DNA of 64,000 nt from Jacaranda mimosifolia (GCA_018894105.1 CM032128.1:14551001-14615000); one strand, 5' to 3'. Positions 1 to 12,470 are shown, numbered from the stretch's first letter. Translations and numbers: made by a program. The notes: a model not told the origin generated them from the sequence alone.

Positions 1-788
1 CGCAGTAACTCAAGTAGCATTGCACACAAACATACCAGTACTGGTGGTAGTTTATTTGGGCGCTACTGATTCTATTCAAGTAAGGAATGCAGAATAAGGT
101 CTATGCATGTAAATAGAGAAGGGATAGAGCTTACTCACTTGCAAATCAAGGACTTTCTCTAGTTTGAATTCAAAGCAATTTGAAAAGCCCGAGATGAAAA
201 TTGTTCTTTTTCCAACTTCATGAAGTTATCACAAAGTTAACTGATGTACCAACCCACCTACAGAATATAAGCATTGACAAAAATAATGTGATGCAGTTTA
301 TTGGTATTATTCACGTCAATAATCCATACCGACTGTTCTTGAACAGTTGTTCAATCATTTCAAGAGAATTAGTATCGGCGACATTAAATCGATTAATTAT
401 GATTATTCAGATTGATTGAACCAGCAACTAAGCATAAAAATACCCTGTGCCCCTTGGGCGGTGTGGCATCAGCATAGTGATGTTGTAGACTTGAGAATGG
501 ATAACTCCGATTAGTATAAAAGTTTAGCTTTTATTCAGATGTAAAGCTATCAAATCATTATAGCCTATAAATGTTCGGACCACAGTGCAAAGTACAACCT
601 GATTTGTAAGCTTCCTAAGTTGAACCCTTGAAATACACTCAGCCGTTGAAGGAGTACTCCAGCAAATGGCAGAAGTTAATTACTATAGTTGGAAGTTCCA
701 TGTTCAGATCTTTTGCAGCTCTGATGGAAAGTTCTTGCAAGATAATGGATGGACAATAACAAAGGATAGTTGGAGTTCACTTTGCAAG
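1..788. other. 3' flank of the PPR gene, nothing recognised
   Basis: No coding region, RNA gene or bounded repeat is recognisable. Short open frames here show no family motif. The part next to 789 lies downstream of the minus-strand PPR gene and probably includes its 3' UTR, but I see no clear polyadenylation site that fixes the end. Confidence 0.4.
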
Positions 789-2783
789 TTACCAATAATC
801 TCTACATGAGCATTCCCCATCTCTGAAATGGTGGAAGCGATTAGTATCCCGAACCAAAATTTCTCTATTTGTAAACTTGGAAATGAACTTAGTGAAAGTG
901 TGACAGTCTTCACATAACCTCAGATTCTTGGTAATCCTGATGGTTTCTCCCTTACTGCAATTTATTAACCCAAATGCAACTGCTAATTTTTCACTATGAC
1001 CCAATACTATTCGTTGTTTCTCCTCAGTATCAAGATCATATAGAACAACCTTAGTTTCTGGCACATAACCCTTCTCCATCATCTCCTTTGACAACTTTAC
1101 CAGCAAAGCATGGATTTGCTCAATTTGTGGATTTAACTCATCAACAGACCGAAGCGAGTAAATTTTCCTTCTTACTTCAATCCAGCTACAACCAGATACC
1201 TTTTGCAGGCCCCTAGCTTCCAAAAGCTTCTTCACTCTTTTTACCTCATCCCACATTTTTGCCTCTGCATAAATGTCAGCCAGAAGCACATAATTCCCTG
1301 CATTTGTTGGCTCGAGCTCAAAAAGCTTCGTGCTTGCCCTCTCTGCAAGTTCAATGTTGCAGTGAATTCTGCATGATCCAAGTAGAGAGCCCCAAACCTT
1401 AGGCCCTGGTTCATCCCGCATATCTGCTATGATTTTAGCCGCTTCATCCAATCGATTAGCTCTACCAAGAAGATCCACCATACAAGCATAATGCTCCACG
1501 GTAGGATAAATTCCATGCTCTTTCACCATAGAATCAAATAACATTTTTCCCTCATCAATAAGTCCCGAATGGCTACAAGCTCCCAAAACGCTAACAAATG
1601 ATATAGGACTCGGCGACATTCCTAGCCGCACCATCTCTTGGAAAACTTGGAGAGCTTTTTTTCCTAAACCATGAATCCCATAACTTGAAATCAAGGAATT
1701 CCAAGAAACAACATCCCTCTTATCCATGTGATTGAAAACATTTTCCCCTAAGTCAAGATTACCACATCTAGCATACATAGTTATGAGGGCACTCATAACT
1801 GGTAAAATTGCATCAAGGCCCTTCCTAAGTATATAGCCATGTATCAACTTTCCCTGCTCCAATGCAGAAAGTGCAGCACAAGCTTGAAGCACACTGACCA
1901 TGGTGACTGAGTTAGGCAGCACATCCTCCCTACTTTCAAGCATCATCTCACGAAAAAGCTCTAATGCTTCAAAAGGCCTCCCATTCTTTGCGAAACATGC
2001 AATCATCGCACTCCAAGAAACCAGATTCTTCACTGGCATGGAAGAGAACACCAGGTTCGCATTCTCCACACACCCAAATTTTGCATACATATCAACCAAT
2101 GTAGTCATAATATGGACATGGCTTTCATAACCATGTCGTAAAACATGTGCATGAATTTCCTTCCCCCACCACAGCGAAGAAGGCTTAGAATCAGAAACGA
2201 CACACGCCTTAAAGGCATATGTGTAAGTAAACCTATCAGAAGGCATCCCAATCCAATTCATTCTCCTGTACAAACTCAGAACCTCTTCTCCGTAACCCGA
2301 TAGAGACAATGCACGAAAAATGGCATTCCAGACATAAACGGTTCTGTGTGTGATTTCATCGAATACCTGCCGAGCGTTTTGGACTGAGTCGAGTTCTGAG
2401 TACATGTTGATGAGCTTCGTGGCCAAGAAGGGATCCTGATCAAACCCATTATCGATGAGGTTCCTGTGAATGGTAAACGCATCGGAGAGACTCTTTTGAT
2501 GTGCACAAGATTGTATGAGAAGCTCGTAAGTGTGCTGGGTTGGGTTTTGCTCGTGGGATAGCAAGTGGATAGCTTGTTTCAGTAGACCTTTTTTGCAGAG
2601 AGATTGGATTGAAGGGTTTTTGTTGGTAGAGGAAGAGGGGACTGTGAGCGTTGCAGAGGTGGTAAGGGAAGGAGGACGGAAAGCGGAGGGATTGCAGGGG
2701 CGCCGGGGGGGGAAGAATGTTGGAAAATAAGTTGGTTGGAAGGTATGGGGGGTCTGAATTTGGAACATTCGGATTATTCTCAA
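789..2783 (-). CDS. CRR2: Pentatricopeptide repeat protein, PLS-DYW class, CRR2-like, chloroplast
   Basis: An intronless frame encodes 664 residues, close to the ~657 of Arabidopsis CRR2 (At3g46790). Residues 1-55 are rich in Pro, Ser, Thr and Phe with almost no acidic residues, as in a plastid transit peptide. About residues 80-500 hold tandem PPR motifs of the P-L-S type (KLINMYSELDSVQNARQVFDE, TLVDMYAKFGCVENANLVF, ALITMYARCGNLDLGENVF and others). An E region follows (HYACMVDLLGRANRLDEAAK, then NAGNYVLLADIYAEA). The DYW domain ends the protein exactly with DYW. Its zinc-binding cytidine-deaminase-like residues are present: HSE at 596-598, CEDC at 624-627 and CSC at 658-660. In Arabidopsis CRR2 is needed for processing between plastid rps7 and ndhB and so for the NDH complex; that role is inferred here by similarity. 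The family is large, but the E/DYW part reads as CRR2 to me from memory. The first Met is used because the N-terminal extension suits a transit peptide; Met6 is an alternative. No damage is visible. Confidence 0.92.
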   Translation of the reverse strand: MRIIRMFQIQTPHTFQPTYFPTFFPPRRPCNPSAFRPPSLTTSATLTVPSSSTNKNPSIQSLCKKGLLKQAIHLLSHEQNPTQHTYELLIQSCAHQKSLSDAFTIHRNLIDNGFDQDPFLATKLINMYSELDSVQNARQVFDEITHRTVYVWNAIFRALSLSGYGEEVLSLYRRMNWIGMPSDRFTYTYAFKACVVSDSKPSSLWWGKEIHAHVLRHGYESHVHIMTTLVDMYAKFGCVENANLVFSSMPVKNLVSWSAMIACFAKNGRPFEALELFREMMLESREDVLPNSVTMVSVLQACAALSALEQGKLIHGYILRKGLDAILPVMSALITMYARCGNLDLGENVFNHMDKRDVVSWNSLISSYGIHGLGKKALQVFQEMVRLGMSPSPISFVSVLGACSHSGLIDEGKMLFDSMVKEHGIYPTVEHYACMVDLLGRANRLDEAAKIIADMRDEPGPKVWGSLLGSCRIHCNIELAERASTKLFELEPTNAGNYVLLADIYAEAKMWDEVKRVKKLLEARGLQKVSGCSWIEVRRKIYSLRSVDELNPQIEQIHALLVKLSKEMMEKGYVPETKVVLYDLDTEEKQRIVLGHSEKLAVAFGLINCSKGETIRITKNLRLCEDCHTFTKFISKFTNREILVRDTNRFHHFRDGECSCRDYW

Positions 2784-3051
2784 TTGGGTACTTTTTTTCT
2801 TTTCTCTTCTGAGTTCTGAGTAGAGATATCCTATTCGTTGGTACTAAGTAGGCAGATTTTTTGGGTTAATTTGCGGACTTTACCCTGAACCTGAAAAACT
2901 TTGCTAGATAGATTGCATCCATCCCGAGACTCCAAAAATGGCAAAATGAACCCTTAGTATAACTGATGGATGATCAACATTGTAACCTTTCTTTGAATTA
3001 ATATACAGGCAGGGGTTCTTCGCCTAAACCCCCGGACACTGGCTTTTTCAA

Positions 3052-3082
<31 letters not shown>

Positions 3083-4241
3083 TTCCTTGTCAGGTTCCAC
3101 CCTCCATTATTTTCATTTTTCCGTCAATGGTGGCTCGTTTTCTTGCCTAATGGATGCCCCATCAAATATTCAAATCCAATGCCAATGTGTTTGGTGGCTG
3201 ATATATCAATAATATGCCTTAACACTATAATTATAATAAAAGTAGTGCAACGAAGTAAAATGACACTTCAAGCACCGCAACGAAACACTTAAATTTCAAC
3301 ACTATAAGTATCCTTATTAATAATAAAAAGAATTATCAAATTATTTTTAAAATTTCAGCAAATTGTCTAGACAGACGACTTTATTAATCAAGAATCCACT
3401 ATATATACTTTGAAATTTCCTTATATTTAATTATATATTAAAATTAAATAATTGAATAAGAAAATTAAACCTAAAGGAGAAATAATTAAGAATATTATAG
3501 TGGGTAGTATGAGTTTATCCCTCATTGAAAAAAAGATGTGGGTGTGTCAAATAAATTATTATTATTATTTTTTTTAAATTTGTCCCGATTGACACACCTT
3601 TATGGAAAAGTTAAGTTAGAGCTATAACTTTTGAACTCTTAACTCTTCAGTGGAGTTGTGACTCTTAACTAAATGAGTGAGTATACATGATTTTATCCTT
3701 AATTGTGTTCGCAAAAGAAAAAAATTAATTGTTAATAAAGAATCATATCTCATTAATAAGTTTGTATTCACAACAATAAATAGGATATTCGTTTGAGCAC
3801 TACATCGCACAATTTCACATTTCGCTAGTCATTCATAAAAAGAGTTTCAAGTTAATTTAGTTTGTCATTCTTGTAATGCCCAACAATTTCATATCATATT
3901 TAATTGAGTACTTTACTGTATGAAATTTATTTTATTTAGTATACCAATTAGGATATAGAAAGGCATAAAATACCATTCTTTTAAATATATATACATTAAA
4001 AGAAAATTAATTAATTAAAAAAAGAAAAATTAAATTCCCTCCTAATCAAATAATGATAAATATTATGTTTGATCTTGAATTTATTTTAAAAGTAAAAAAA
4101 ATGATCTTTGGTTATAGTAAGTTTTACTCTTCTTGATTAGAGTGTAATATTACTAGGAGCTTGAATAATTAAATATAGGACTTGTTTAATTTTTTTTATG
4201 GAATTAGAATAAATAGCAAGTCTAGTTCTAGAGGGAGTATA
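2784..4241. promoter_or_regulatory. Upstream region of the PPR gene, AT-rich intergenic
   Basis: The first few hundred bases lie upstream of the minus-strand PPR start and should contain its promoter, but no TATA box is convincing. About 3052-3083 is a run of T joined directly to a run of A, a perfect homopolymer palindrome. From 3180 on the sequence is AT-rich without gene features. It ends at the target-site duplication of the solo LTR (gtata, 4237-4241). Confidence 0.35.
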
Positions 4242-6999
4242 GGTAGCGCCCCTACTCGGGATAGCACCTAAGCTGAGGCACCACTCTGATTCAGACTTAA
4301 ATCTCATACATGATTCTAACAATAGGCCTATCAGAAAAAAAATTCAAAACTTATCAAAGACATATAGCAGTTGATTTCAAACTCACTAACTCTTCAAAAC
4401 GTTAAATAAGTCATAATTCAACTTCTTACATCTAACAAAACATATACAGGCATCACGTCACCGATATCAATCCTTACATACCGCAATGTCACTAAATCCA
4501 ATTACAGCCTTCAAGTGAAGCCTATTAAACATCTGAGCACCCAGTCTATTACAAAAGGTATTTCTTCACTCCAAGTTGGAATCTCATATTCTTCACTTAT
4601 ACCTGTCTGAGAAAATCAAGATAAACAAGGCGGTAAGTCCAAAGGATTTAGTGAGGGATACTTGTAACATCTATAATGGGGATCTGTCGAGGAAGAAATC
4701 AACTCAACAGATCATCAATCAACACTTAACAGAAATACAATCGGATACGTTCAAACAGTCAAGAATAGTCTAACAGGTAGAATACAGTCGGTCAGGTCAA
4801 ATTACAGTCAGATAGAACAGTCTCAAATAACATTTACATTTCAGTCAATCTTATCCAAGCGTGACAGCTTGATACACGATAATCGCCGATAGACGATAGA
4901 TGCCCAGGAATAACCCTAGCACATCACAGACAAACAGACAGTAGATGCCCAGGAATAGCCCTAGCACATCACAAACAAATAGACAGTAGATGTCCAGGAA
5001 TAGCCCTAGCACATCACAAACAAACAGACAGTAGATGCCCAGGAATAGCCCTAGCACATCACTGATGCTCAGGAAGAGCCCTGACACATCGCCCATACCT
5101 AGGAATAGCCTTAGCATATGGCTGGCAAACTAAATACCTAGGGAATAGCCCTTAGCGTACACAGACTTACAAAACAAATAACCAGGGAATAGCCCCTAGC
5201 GTATTAGACTTATAGAACATATACCTAGGGAATAGCCCCTAGCGTATCAGACTTACAAATACTCAGGGAATAGCCCCTGACATATCAGACTATAGACAGT
5301 TCAAAATAGTATAGAAATGCCAATAGGGCAAACAATAACAATACCGGACAGTACATATATCAGAATAGTACAGATAGCATGACAGATAATAGAACGAACA
5401 TATAGCATATGTCAGAAAAACGTTTTGGGTGCCAGAACTAACATAAAATAGAATCAGAACAAAAATAACCCTCATAGGGGTGTCCAAATCAGATAATAGA
5501 ATATCAAAGATCTTAACAAATCACAAATTTCAATAACAGTACAAGCAGTTCAGAAATAGTAACCCTCACAGGGGTTAATCACAAATATTGATAAGTGAAA
5601 TGAAGTGCCAGATTGGCAGATCCTCACCTCTTGTAGTCTCAGAAGTGCTATCACAGTCAGCAGCCTATTGGTCTGTGGGACCTACTTCGTCGTTACCTAA
5701 CCAAAAGGTAATATTTACAATCAAAATCCATACTAAATCCTATTAATCACAATTATACCATCAATAATCCATAATCACTAATTTATCGATTAATACGGTA
5801 TCTCATTCCTATTTCAAGGTCATGGACATAATCCTAAATCACACAATATGATTAATCCTTACATAGTCAATTCCTAATCAAATGCCATTTAATCTTATAA
5901 TATAATCCTTAATACTATTTAAATCCAAGTTTTGGCATTTTGCATAAGTCTAGGTCCACTTTATCCATGCTCATTGCATAGGGATCAATATACATATATA
6001 TAAACGTATCATCTCTTCCCAATTCCTATTCTTGGCAAGGTACAATGCTAAATTAGGAAAGGTACATCACATGCAACATATATATATATTAAAGGTACAG
6101 CTAAATCCAAATGCCAAAGCTTGCTACCAGAGTATCAAAACCACAAACCGATTACACAGTTGCGACCGTCACGTCGAGAAGGTGAAATTGGTCTGAGGTT
6201 GCTGGAGCACCGCCGTTTGCCATCGCCGGAAAATGAGATGGCACCACCCAGAGAATCCTATCGCCGAGAGCTTTCCAACGGTACCCTTGGTTTCTGAAAT
6301 AGCTGCCGAAAAACCCCTCAAAACCCGCCCCGAAGCCTTCACGGTTCAAAGCTTTGCCGCATATCTCCGCCATGCAGTGCTACCAACTTGTTCCCCTCTT
6401 CGAGTACTAGCTAAACCACCCCTTAGATGCTCCGTTTGATGCTGGAAAGTAAGTGACCCAGTTGCTCGCCGTGAGGTGGTGTTTCGGCCGTTCCCCGTTG
6501 CTCGATTTCGGCAGTCTTCCGCTGTGTGTGGGGGTATAGGTGGAGTGCTGGAGGTGAGGAGAGTTGGTTTGGAGGAAGAAGGGTCGCCGGTGGGGGTGGT
6601 TGTTCGCGGGAGAAGTGAAGAAAGAAGGAAGAAGAAGAAAAAGAAAAGAAAAGGGAAAGAAGAAGAAGGAAGAGAAAAGGAAAGTTGCTACCCATTTCTT
6701 AAAAATCAAATTTTCCTATTTTGCAATTTAGTCCTTGAATTTAAGCACTCCTCAATTGAGTCCATGAAGTCCCAAAAATTTCTCCTAAGCCCCCGTTGAC
6801 TAGTTTTCTTCCATGCACACCCCTTAAGTCAAGAAGATGATCAATTTAATCCTTTAAAATTTCGATCTAACCCCAAAACTTCCAAAATCTCGCAATTGAG
6901 TCCTTTTATATTTCTTTTCCGGGCCTTAAAATTCGACCAATAATTCTCTTAATTTCTAAATTCTTATTTCCAAAAATACTGAATTTTGGGGGTGTTATA
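4242..6999 (-). mobile_element. Solo LTR, chromovirus (Tekay/Del)-like gypsy, copy 1
   Basis: This 2758-bp block is flanked by the direct repeat gtata at 4237-4241 and 7000-7004. Read on the minus strand it starts TATAACACCCCC, a mutated form of the TGTAACACC start common in gypsy LTRs. It shares its 5' and 3' ends, order and many internal phrases with the block at 59652-62796: the opening 40 bases, a phrase near 4630 about (aag)gattTagtgagg, the hairpin array, and a phrase near 5610 reading gccagattggcagatcctc. There is no internal retrotransposon domain, primer-binding site or second LTR, so recombination to a solo LTR is the simplest reading. Assignment to the Tekay/Del clade rests on LTR length (~3 kb) and the TGTAACACC start and is inference. 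GC-rich open frames near 6150-6700 lie in the early (U3-side) part of the LTR and resemble no gene. Confidence 0.8.
4899..5288. repeat. Tandem array of hairpin units inside solo LTR 1
   Basis: About ten degenerate units. Each has an outer 4-5 bp stem, a small internal loop, an inner 5-6 bp stem of the type CCAGG/CCTAG or CTAGGG/CCCTAG, and a ~6-base loop. The first four units are spaced ~46 bp apart with a linker like (aaa)caaacagacagta; the later ones are ~40 bp apart. Arms co-vary between units (GATG/CATC, CCATA/TATGG, AATA/TATT outer stems; TCAGG/CCTGA against CTAGG/CCTAG inner stems). The matching array in solo LTR 2 is at 60402-60868. Confidence 0.75.
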
Positions 7000-7004
7000 G
7001 TATA

Positions 7005-10000
7005 ATTAGAGTTCTCCTTGGATTAAACTACTTCTTTCATATATATAGTCCATACAATCCAAAACCCTAATCATATTAGAGTTAAAAAAAAAAAAAAAAA
7101 GGAAAAAAGATAGAGATGAAGATAGATGGAAAAGGAAAATGGGACCAACGGCTGCAACTTTTCTCAAGCAAAAACATCAAGGTAAAGAAGAAATTATTCA
7201 TTGAAATTGCCGTACAAGAATGTTGTTCATGCAATCGGTGGTTTTTCTTAACTTTCTCAACCATGTTAATTAACCTTGTTAATTTAATAAAAAGGAAAGA
7301 GAGTGTCTTTCTCATCATGTTTGTGGGCAGAAATTATAGAGCTTGAGGGGTGGAAGTTTGACTTGGAAAAACCATGCATGCGGTTTGTGTTTTAAGGTAT
7401 AAGTCGGACCTTTCATGGTGTTTTTTTTCCGTGTTTTTTTTCCCTTTTCGGGAACCTAGTAAGGAATTTATGTAGTATTTAAATTGTGTGATGGGTAGTT
7501 TAGGTACCATCTTAAGATGAAAAAGCATCAATCTAAAGGGGTAATTGTAATGTGCTATGAATTTTAGAATTACAAGAATTGTTGCTATTGTTGGGTTTTG
7601 ATTTTCAGATTCTAGGATTAAAAGTTCTACATTAATTCGTGGGTCAAATTTCTTTACTTTTACTTCAAAAAAATTTTGTGTAAACTTTAATATATCTAAA
7701 ATGTTGTGAAAAAAATTTCAGGTCTTAACTATCTCTATTGATTTTTATAAAAATCCAAAAAGGTAACCTGAGAGACTAAGTGGCGAGTTTAGGTAGGTTC
7801 AATTTAGAATTTCTTTTGCCCATCTAAACGATAGTATTTTAAAGTGATAAATTTTAATAACAACCTTTGATGTGTTAGTAACATTACTAAAATGTTTCAC
7901 AAACTCAGGTCATGTAGTTATTTTTCTAATATTTATCAAGTTTAACTGCCTGAGTACATGCCAAATTTGAATGATTTTAATTTGAGGGGGTTTATTACAA
8001 TGATAATGGAGGTGTTTTGATTTTTTTTCAATTTTTACAATAACTATAAATTGTTTTAGAAAAAGAATTAATAAAACATTAGAACCTTATATTATTTATT
8101 TTAGTTATTGAAAGACATGAAAATTCGCTACTGCGAAATTGTGGCCTACTCCTAGAACAATTTTGATTTCAGAAACTAATGGCTAAGTTGATTATATTTA
8201 TCTAATCTTCAATTCTACATGGGTACTTCTAGTGAGGATAACAATTATGGTTCCCGTTAGGATTTGTTATATTAAATTTAGGAAGAATTACTCAAGTATT
8301 AAGGCAGTTCTAGGCATTTGTAATAAAAGTGTTGTATGGGTATAGGGTATTCTAGAATGAGCGGGGAAGTTTAAGCCTTTGTTGAAGTGTTTACTAGATG
8401 AAATTGATTTAAATATTATCATTATTTAGCAGGTTATTCAAGCTAGCCTTAAGAGATCATTGATCAGATGAATGTAGAGTATTGTGAGTGCCCAAACTTA
8501 TATGTATTATATAATATTATTTTTTTTAAACCCAAAAAGATATATGCTACGTAATCCACTAACAACTTTTTTATTTTACACTACACTATATGTATATGCA
8601 TTCCACTGTGCAAAAAAAGAAAAAAAATTATTTTATTTCTAGATGAAAGAAAACATATGCTTTTATGATTTTTTAATGCTTCTAGACTAGCAATTAAAGT
8701 CGATGATCAACTGATTACTGGATTTACTATTACTGTTTCTGTTATTGTTAATTGGATCCAACTTGACCTAGGGTGTGCGAGAAATTTTATCGAGTAGCAG
8801 CGGGCTTTCCAGTAGACCCCAAGCCCCCATGGCCTAATTCCCCCAACGCACAACAAAAGTTGTTTGTAGTTGAGGTGGGTCGTAGGATTTCCCGAGGACC
8901 AAGGCTTGAGCACTGTTTTGGTAAGGTTGCACCTTGCCCAAAGCGATAAATGACTGTTACGGTGGGAGTCATAAGATTGACTGGTTATAGCAAATACTGT
9001 GTGATCATTGCATTTAAACTATTAGTATATGAAACTGTTTACTAAATTATTGTTTTGTTTCTGCTTGACTGTTTATTGATTCCCACTTATGTTCTTTTCG
9101 AATATTTTCACCGAACTAATCATGTTAATTTTAAGAACTCATATTGAATGCACTTGGCATTCACTGAGTCTTTTACTCACACTATATGTTTTCTTTAATT
9201 TCCTTTTGACCGACATAGATCTTAGCCCTAGTGAGGAGGTGCATACTGCTTATGATGAGAGTCAAGACTAAAGTCTTAGTTTGAATTTTTGTAGTAGACT
9301 AGTTTATGTTTATTAGCTTAATAGTTTTATTTTTATTTATTATGGATTTTATTTTGTTTGGTTAAGGTTAAGTATTGGCACTTTGAGTCTTTGCGTTATA
9401 AGATTAGCTTGAATTAGTTGAGTGCTTCGAGTTCTTTTGTATAACTTTATGATTTGGATACTATTATTTATTTGGGATTGAGTTTCATGCTTTGATCTAG
9501 AATACATGGTTTAATTTTGGAGCGTGATAGTTCTAGTCAATTGGAGTCCCACCTTTGATCGAGAAGAGTTGTTGTATTTTGAGAAGTTGTTTGTTGAAAA
9601 TCATCGAGCACCATAGAGGAACAAATAAAGCTTTGAAGACACTATTAGAACAACAAACCTCAGCTCAAGCTTTTCTACTGTTACATTTGAAAATTTCAAG
9701 TAGAATCTCTTAATTTCTTGTTCCATTTAATTTTTTTTTCTTGTATGTACAATTTGCAGCGTATATATTAAATTTGTATATCCCAACTACATTACCTGTT
9801 TTGTGTATGCTGTAGTAAATTTTGATTTAAAAAAATAGATATATTTTCTAAAAACAAGTATGCTCACACAACTACATTACTTACTAATGAAAATTTATCT
9901 TCGATCGGTGAATATTAATATTGATTTATTAGACACTCTCTCTAATTCTGAATAATTTTTTTTAAAATTGTTATGCATTTGGTTACCCTTCGCTTGTAAT

Positions 10001-10133
10001 TATTTTAGTAGGTGCTGAGATCCTTTTGGTTATCATTGAAAATTTTGAGACTATTGAAGGACTTTTCAGGTAACCTTAATATTTGAATTTTTGACTTGGG
10101 AATTTAATCATTTTGTTTGAAGATGCATGCATT
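7005..10133. other. Gene-free AT-rich stretch with possible old LTR remains
   Basis: No intact coding region. A GC-richer island at 8750-8960 and phrases near 9150-9260 (cattcactgagtc, then cctagtgaggagg) resemble the late part of plus-strand gypsy LTRs, and a possible LTR-type end reads gagcgtgatag near 9521. No terminal pair or target duplication could be fixed, so this is only a candidate relic. A poly-A run lies at 7085-7100. Confidence 0.3.
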
Positions 10134-10142
10134 TATGAAAGA
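10134..10142. repeat. 9-bp target-site duplication, left (tatgaaaga)
   Basis: Identical to 11136-11144. A 9-bp duplication is the hallmark length for Mutator-like insertions. Confidence 0.85.
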
Positions 10143-11135
10143 GGGCAAATGTCATAAATGGTCCCTAAAGTTTTAGTTTAGAATCACTTTAGTCCTCAAA
10201 TTTTAAAACTTTTTTTTTTAGTCCCTAAAGTTTGGATTTAGTTTCAATCTAGTCCCTAAGTCAACTTTCCGGCAACTTTTTAAGGGCAAAATTGTCAATT
10301 TATAGTTGTATATTTCACTTTAGTCCCTATATAAGGTTTTATGTTTCGCTTTAGTCCCTGTATAAGATTTTATGTTCCAATTTAGTCCCTATGTTACTTT
10401 TTTTCTTTTTTTCTTTTATAAATATATGTGCATGTGTATATATATAATTGATACTAATATTATTATTAACATTAAATAATATATTATTGTATATTAATAT
10501 CATTTGCGATACTATTATAATTAATAATATTAGAATTGGGCCACTGGACATCACATCACTGTCTTGGTCGAGTATCGTTAGGTTGAACCTGTTGGGCTGC
10601 CTCATATCAATAATAATACTAATAATATTATATAATTATATTATCATAATAATACTATTATTATCATTATTATCATTATTATCATTGATAATATTAATAT
10701 TATTATTCTTATGATTAATTATACTAACAATAATAAAATTAATTTAATATTTATTAGTATCACAAATGATATTAATATATCAATAATATATTATCTAATG
10801 TTAATAATAATATATTAGTATCAATTATATATACACACATGCACATATATTTATAAAAAGAAAAAAAGAAAAAGAAAAAAAAGTAAGATAGGGACTAAAT
10901 TGGAACATAAAATCTTATATAGGGACTAAAGTGTAACATAAAACCTTATATATGGACTAAAGTGAAACATAAAACTAAATTGACAATTTTGCCCTTAAAG
11001 AGTTGCCGGAAAGTTGACTTAGGGACTAGATTGAAACTAAATCCAAACGTTAGGGACTAAAAAAGGAAGTTTTAAAGTTTGAGGACTAAAGTGATTCTAA
11101 ACTAAAACTTTAGGGACCATTTATGACATTATCCC
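10143..11135. mobile_element. Mutator-like fold-back element (MULE-derived), non-autonomous
   Basis: This 993-bp element starts GGGCAAATGTCATAAATGG and ends with its inverted copy (last bases ATTATCCC). The two arms, about 10143-10525 and 10750-11135, are near-perfect reverse complements, leaving only ~225 bp of centre. Both arms repeat the word TAGTCCCTA/TAGGGACTA many times. A perfect 9-bp duplication flanks it, which with the long terminal inverted repeats points to a Mutator-type transposase acting in trans. The centre holds a short GC-richer piece (10535-10605) with no recognisable coding content. A transcript through it would fold into a hairpin with a stem of roughly 380 bp. Confidence 0.88.
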
Positions 11136-11144
11136 TATGAAAGA
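11136..11144. repeat. 9-bp target-site duplication, right (tatgaaaga)
   Basis: Exact match to 10134-10142. Confidence 0.85.
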
Positions 11145-12470
11145 TAATATATATTTTGATTAATTCATTAATTCTGAGAAAGTTTAAATGAATACAATTT
11201 CATATTTGGTGTATAAATGGGAAACTCATTTCGAATGATTGATTTTTCTGTCCTAAATTAAAATGTTTAATTTGACTATATTTGGCAGTTGCTGGGATAA
11301 TTGTTGTGAAATTCTTAAAGCAAAATAAATATTCTATTTCTTGAGCAATGCTAACATCCTTCTGGTAAGGAGCTAATAGACTAAAAGTGTAATCCATGTT
11401 ATTGATAAAGATGTTTCACAATTTATTATTATTGATTAGTTCTATCTATTATTGAATAAAGATTAATGATCACTGATGAGCATGCAGTTGGTTATTATCA
11501 TTGATAAATCTTATGAAATTATAGAGTAATTAATTTCAGCTCCAATTCTTTGATTATTGATAGAAGGTTGTAACTTATTGATTTCGAATGATTTCATTAT
11601 TGTATATATATATATATATATATGATTAAGTCTTAGATTACTAAAATAGTAAGAGTTGTTTAATTATTTCAGATGTTGTTATTGTTTAGCCCATCTTGTT
11701 ACAAGATTAAGTTAATAAGCTTCTAAATTCATTTGTGCAGATAATTATGGATATCTTAAGATTAAATGTTGGTCTTAGATATGGATATTTTGTATAACTG
11801 AAATCATGTTGTATCTCAAATATTTACCAAGATACACATGGCTTCCTGTGAAGCTATAAGATTTTCTCAGCTTTTCTGTTGTTTTAAAAACTCATATCTT
11901 ACAAGAAAATTAGTATGATTTTGTTGAGGTTTTATAATATTGCTTCCAAAAGTAATATCTTACAGTAAAATGAATTTTTTTTGGGGGATTTCATATTGGT
12001 ATTAAAATTCGTATTTTACAAGAAAATTGGAGGACTGACAATAAATTGGCATATATTTTGGATCATATTTGCGATCTTATTTCTTGTTACATCACTATGT
12101 CTGGATCCATGTGATAGAATTGCTATATATCTGTGACCATGATAGTTCTTGTACCAACCATAATCATATATTAGTAGTTTATGTGTCTCATTCCCTATGT
12201 ATTTTATAAAAAAATTTTGAAATATCTTTTAACTTAAAATTATAATTAGTATTTGTTCAAGTGGGAGAATATTGGAATTTTTAGTTCCATATTGGATTTC
12301 TTTTAATTGAGTCTTTGTATTTTTATTAAAATAAGCAAATTAATACGGTATATGGCGTAAAATTCATATTGCATATTTTGTTATTAATCCAATATTGTTG
12401 AGACTGTTTTAGACAGATTTAGTTAGACAGCTGGTGTATGGCCAATTCTAAAAAGTTTAATAATGAAAGA
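11145..12470. other. Gene-free stretch with a possible copia LTR border
   Basis: AT-rich with no coding region. A (TA)n run lies at about 11602-11623. Near 12260-12300 the order purine tract aagtgggaga, then TTGGAATTTTTAGTTCC, resembles the polypurine tract plus LTR start of some copia elements. It is not bounded by a second LTR and may be a relic cut by the hAT element at 12479. Confidence 0.3.

Noticed and set aside
201..419. 72-codon plus-strand open frame
   Set aside because: No family motif, low-complexity AT-rich composition, no start context or neighbour supporting a gene.
1900..2730. Open frames opposite or shifted within the PPR gene
   Set aside because: They overlap a complete 664-codon PPR-DYW frame and show no motif of their own.
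6150..6800. GC-richer open frames inside solo LTR 1, and their counterpart near 61900-62480
   Set aside because: They lie within the LTR boundaries, overlap on both strands and are not conserved as protein between the two copies.
10351..10714. Open frames inside the Mutator-type fold-back element
   Set aside because: They are Ile/Asn-rich translations of AT-rich hairpin arms and have no relation to a transposase.
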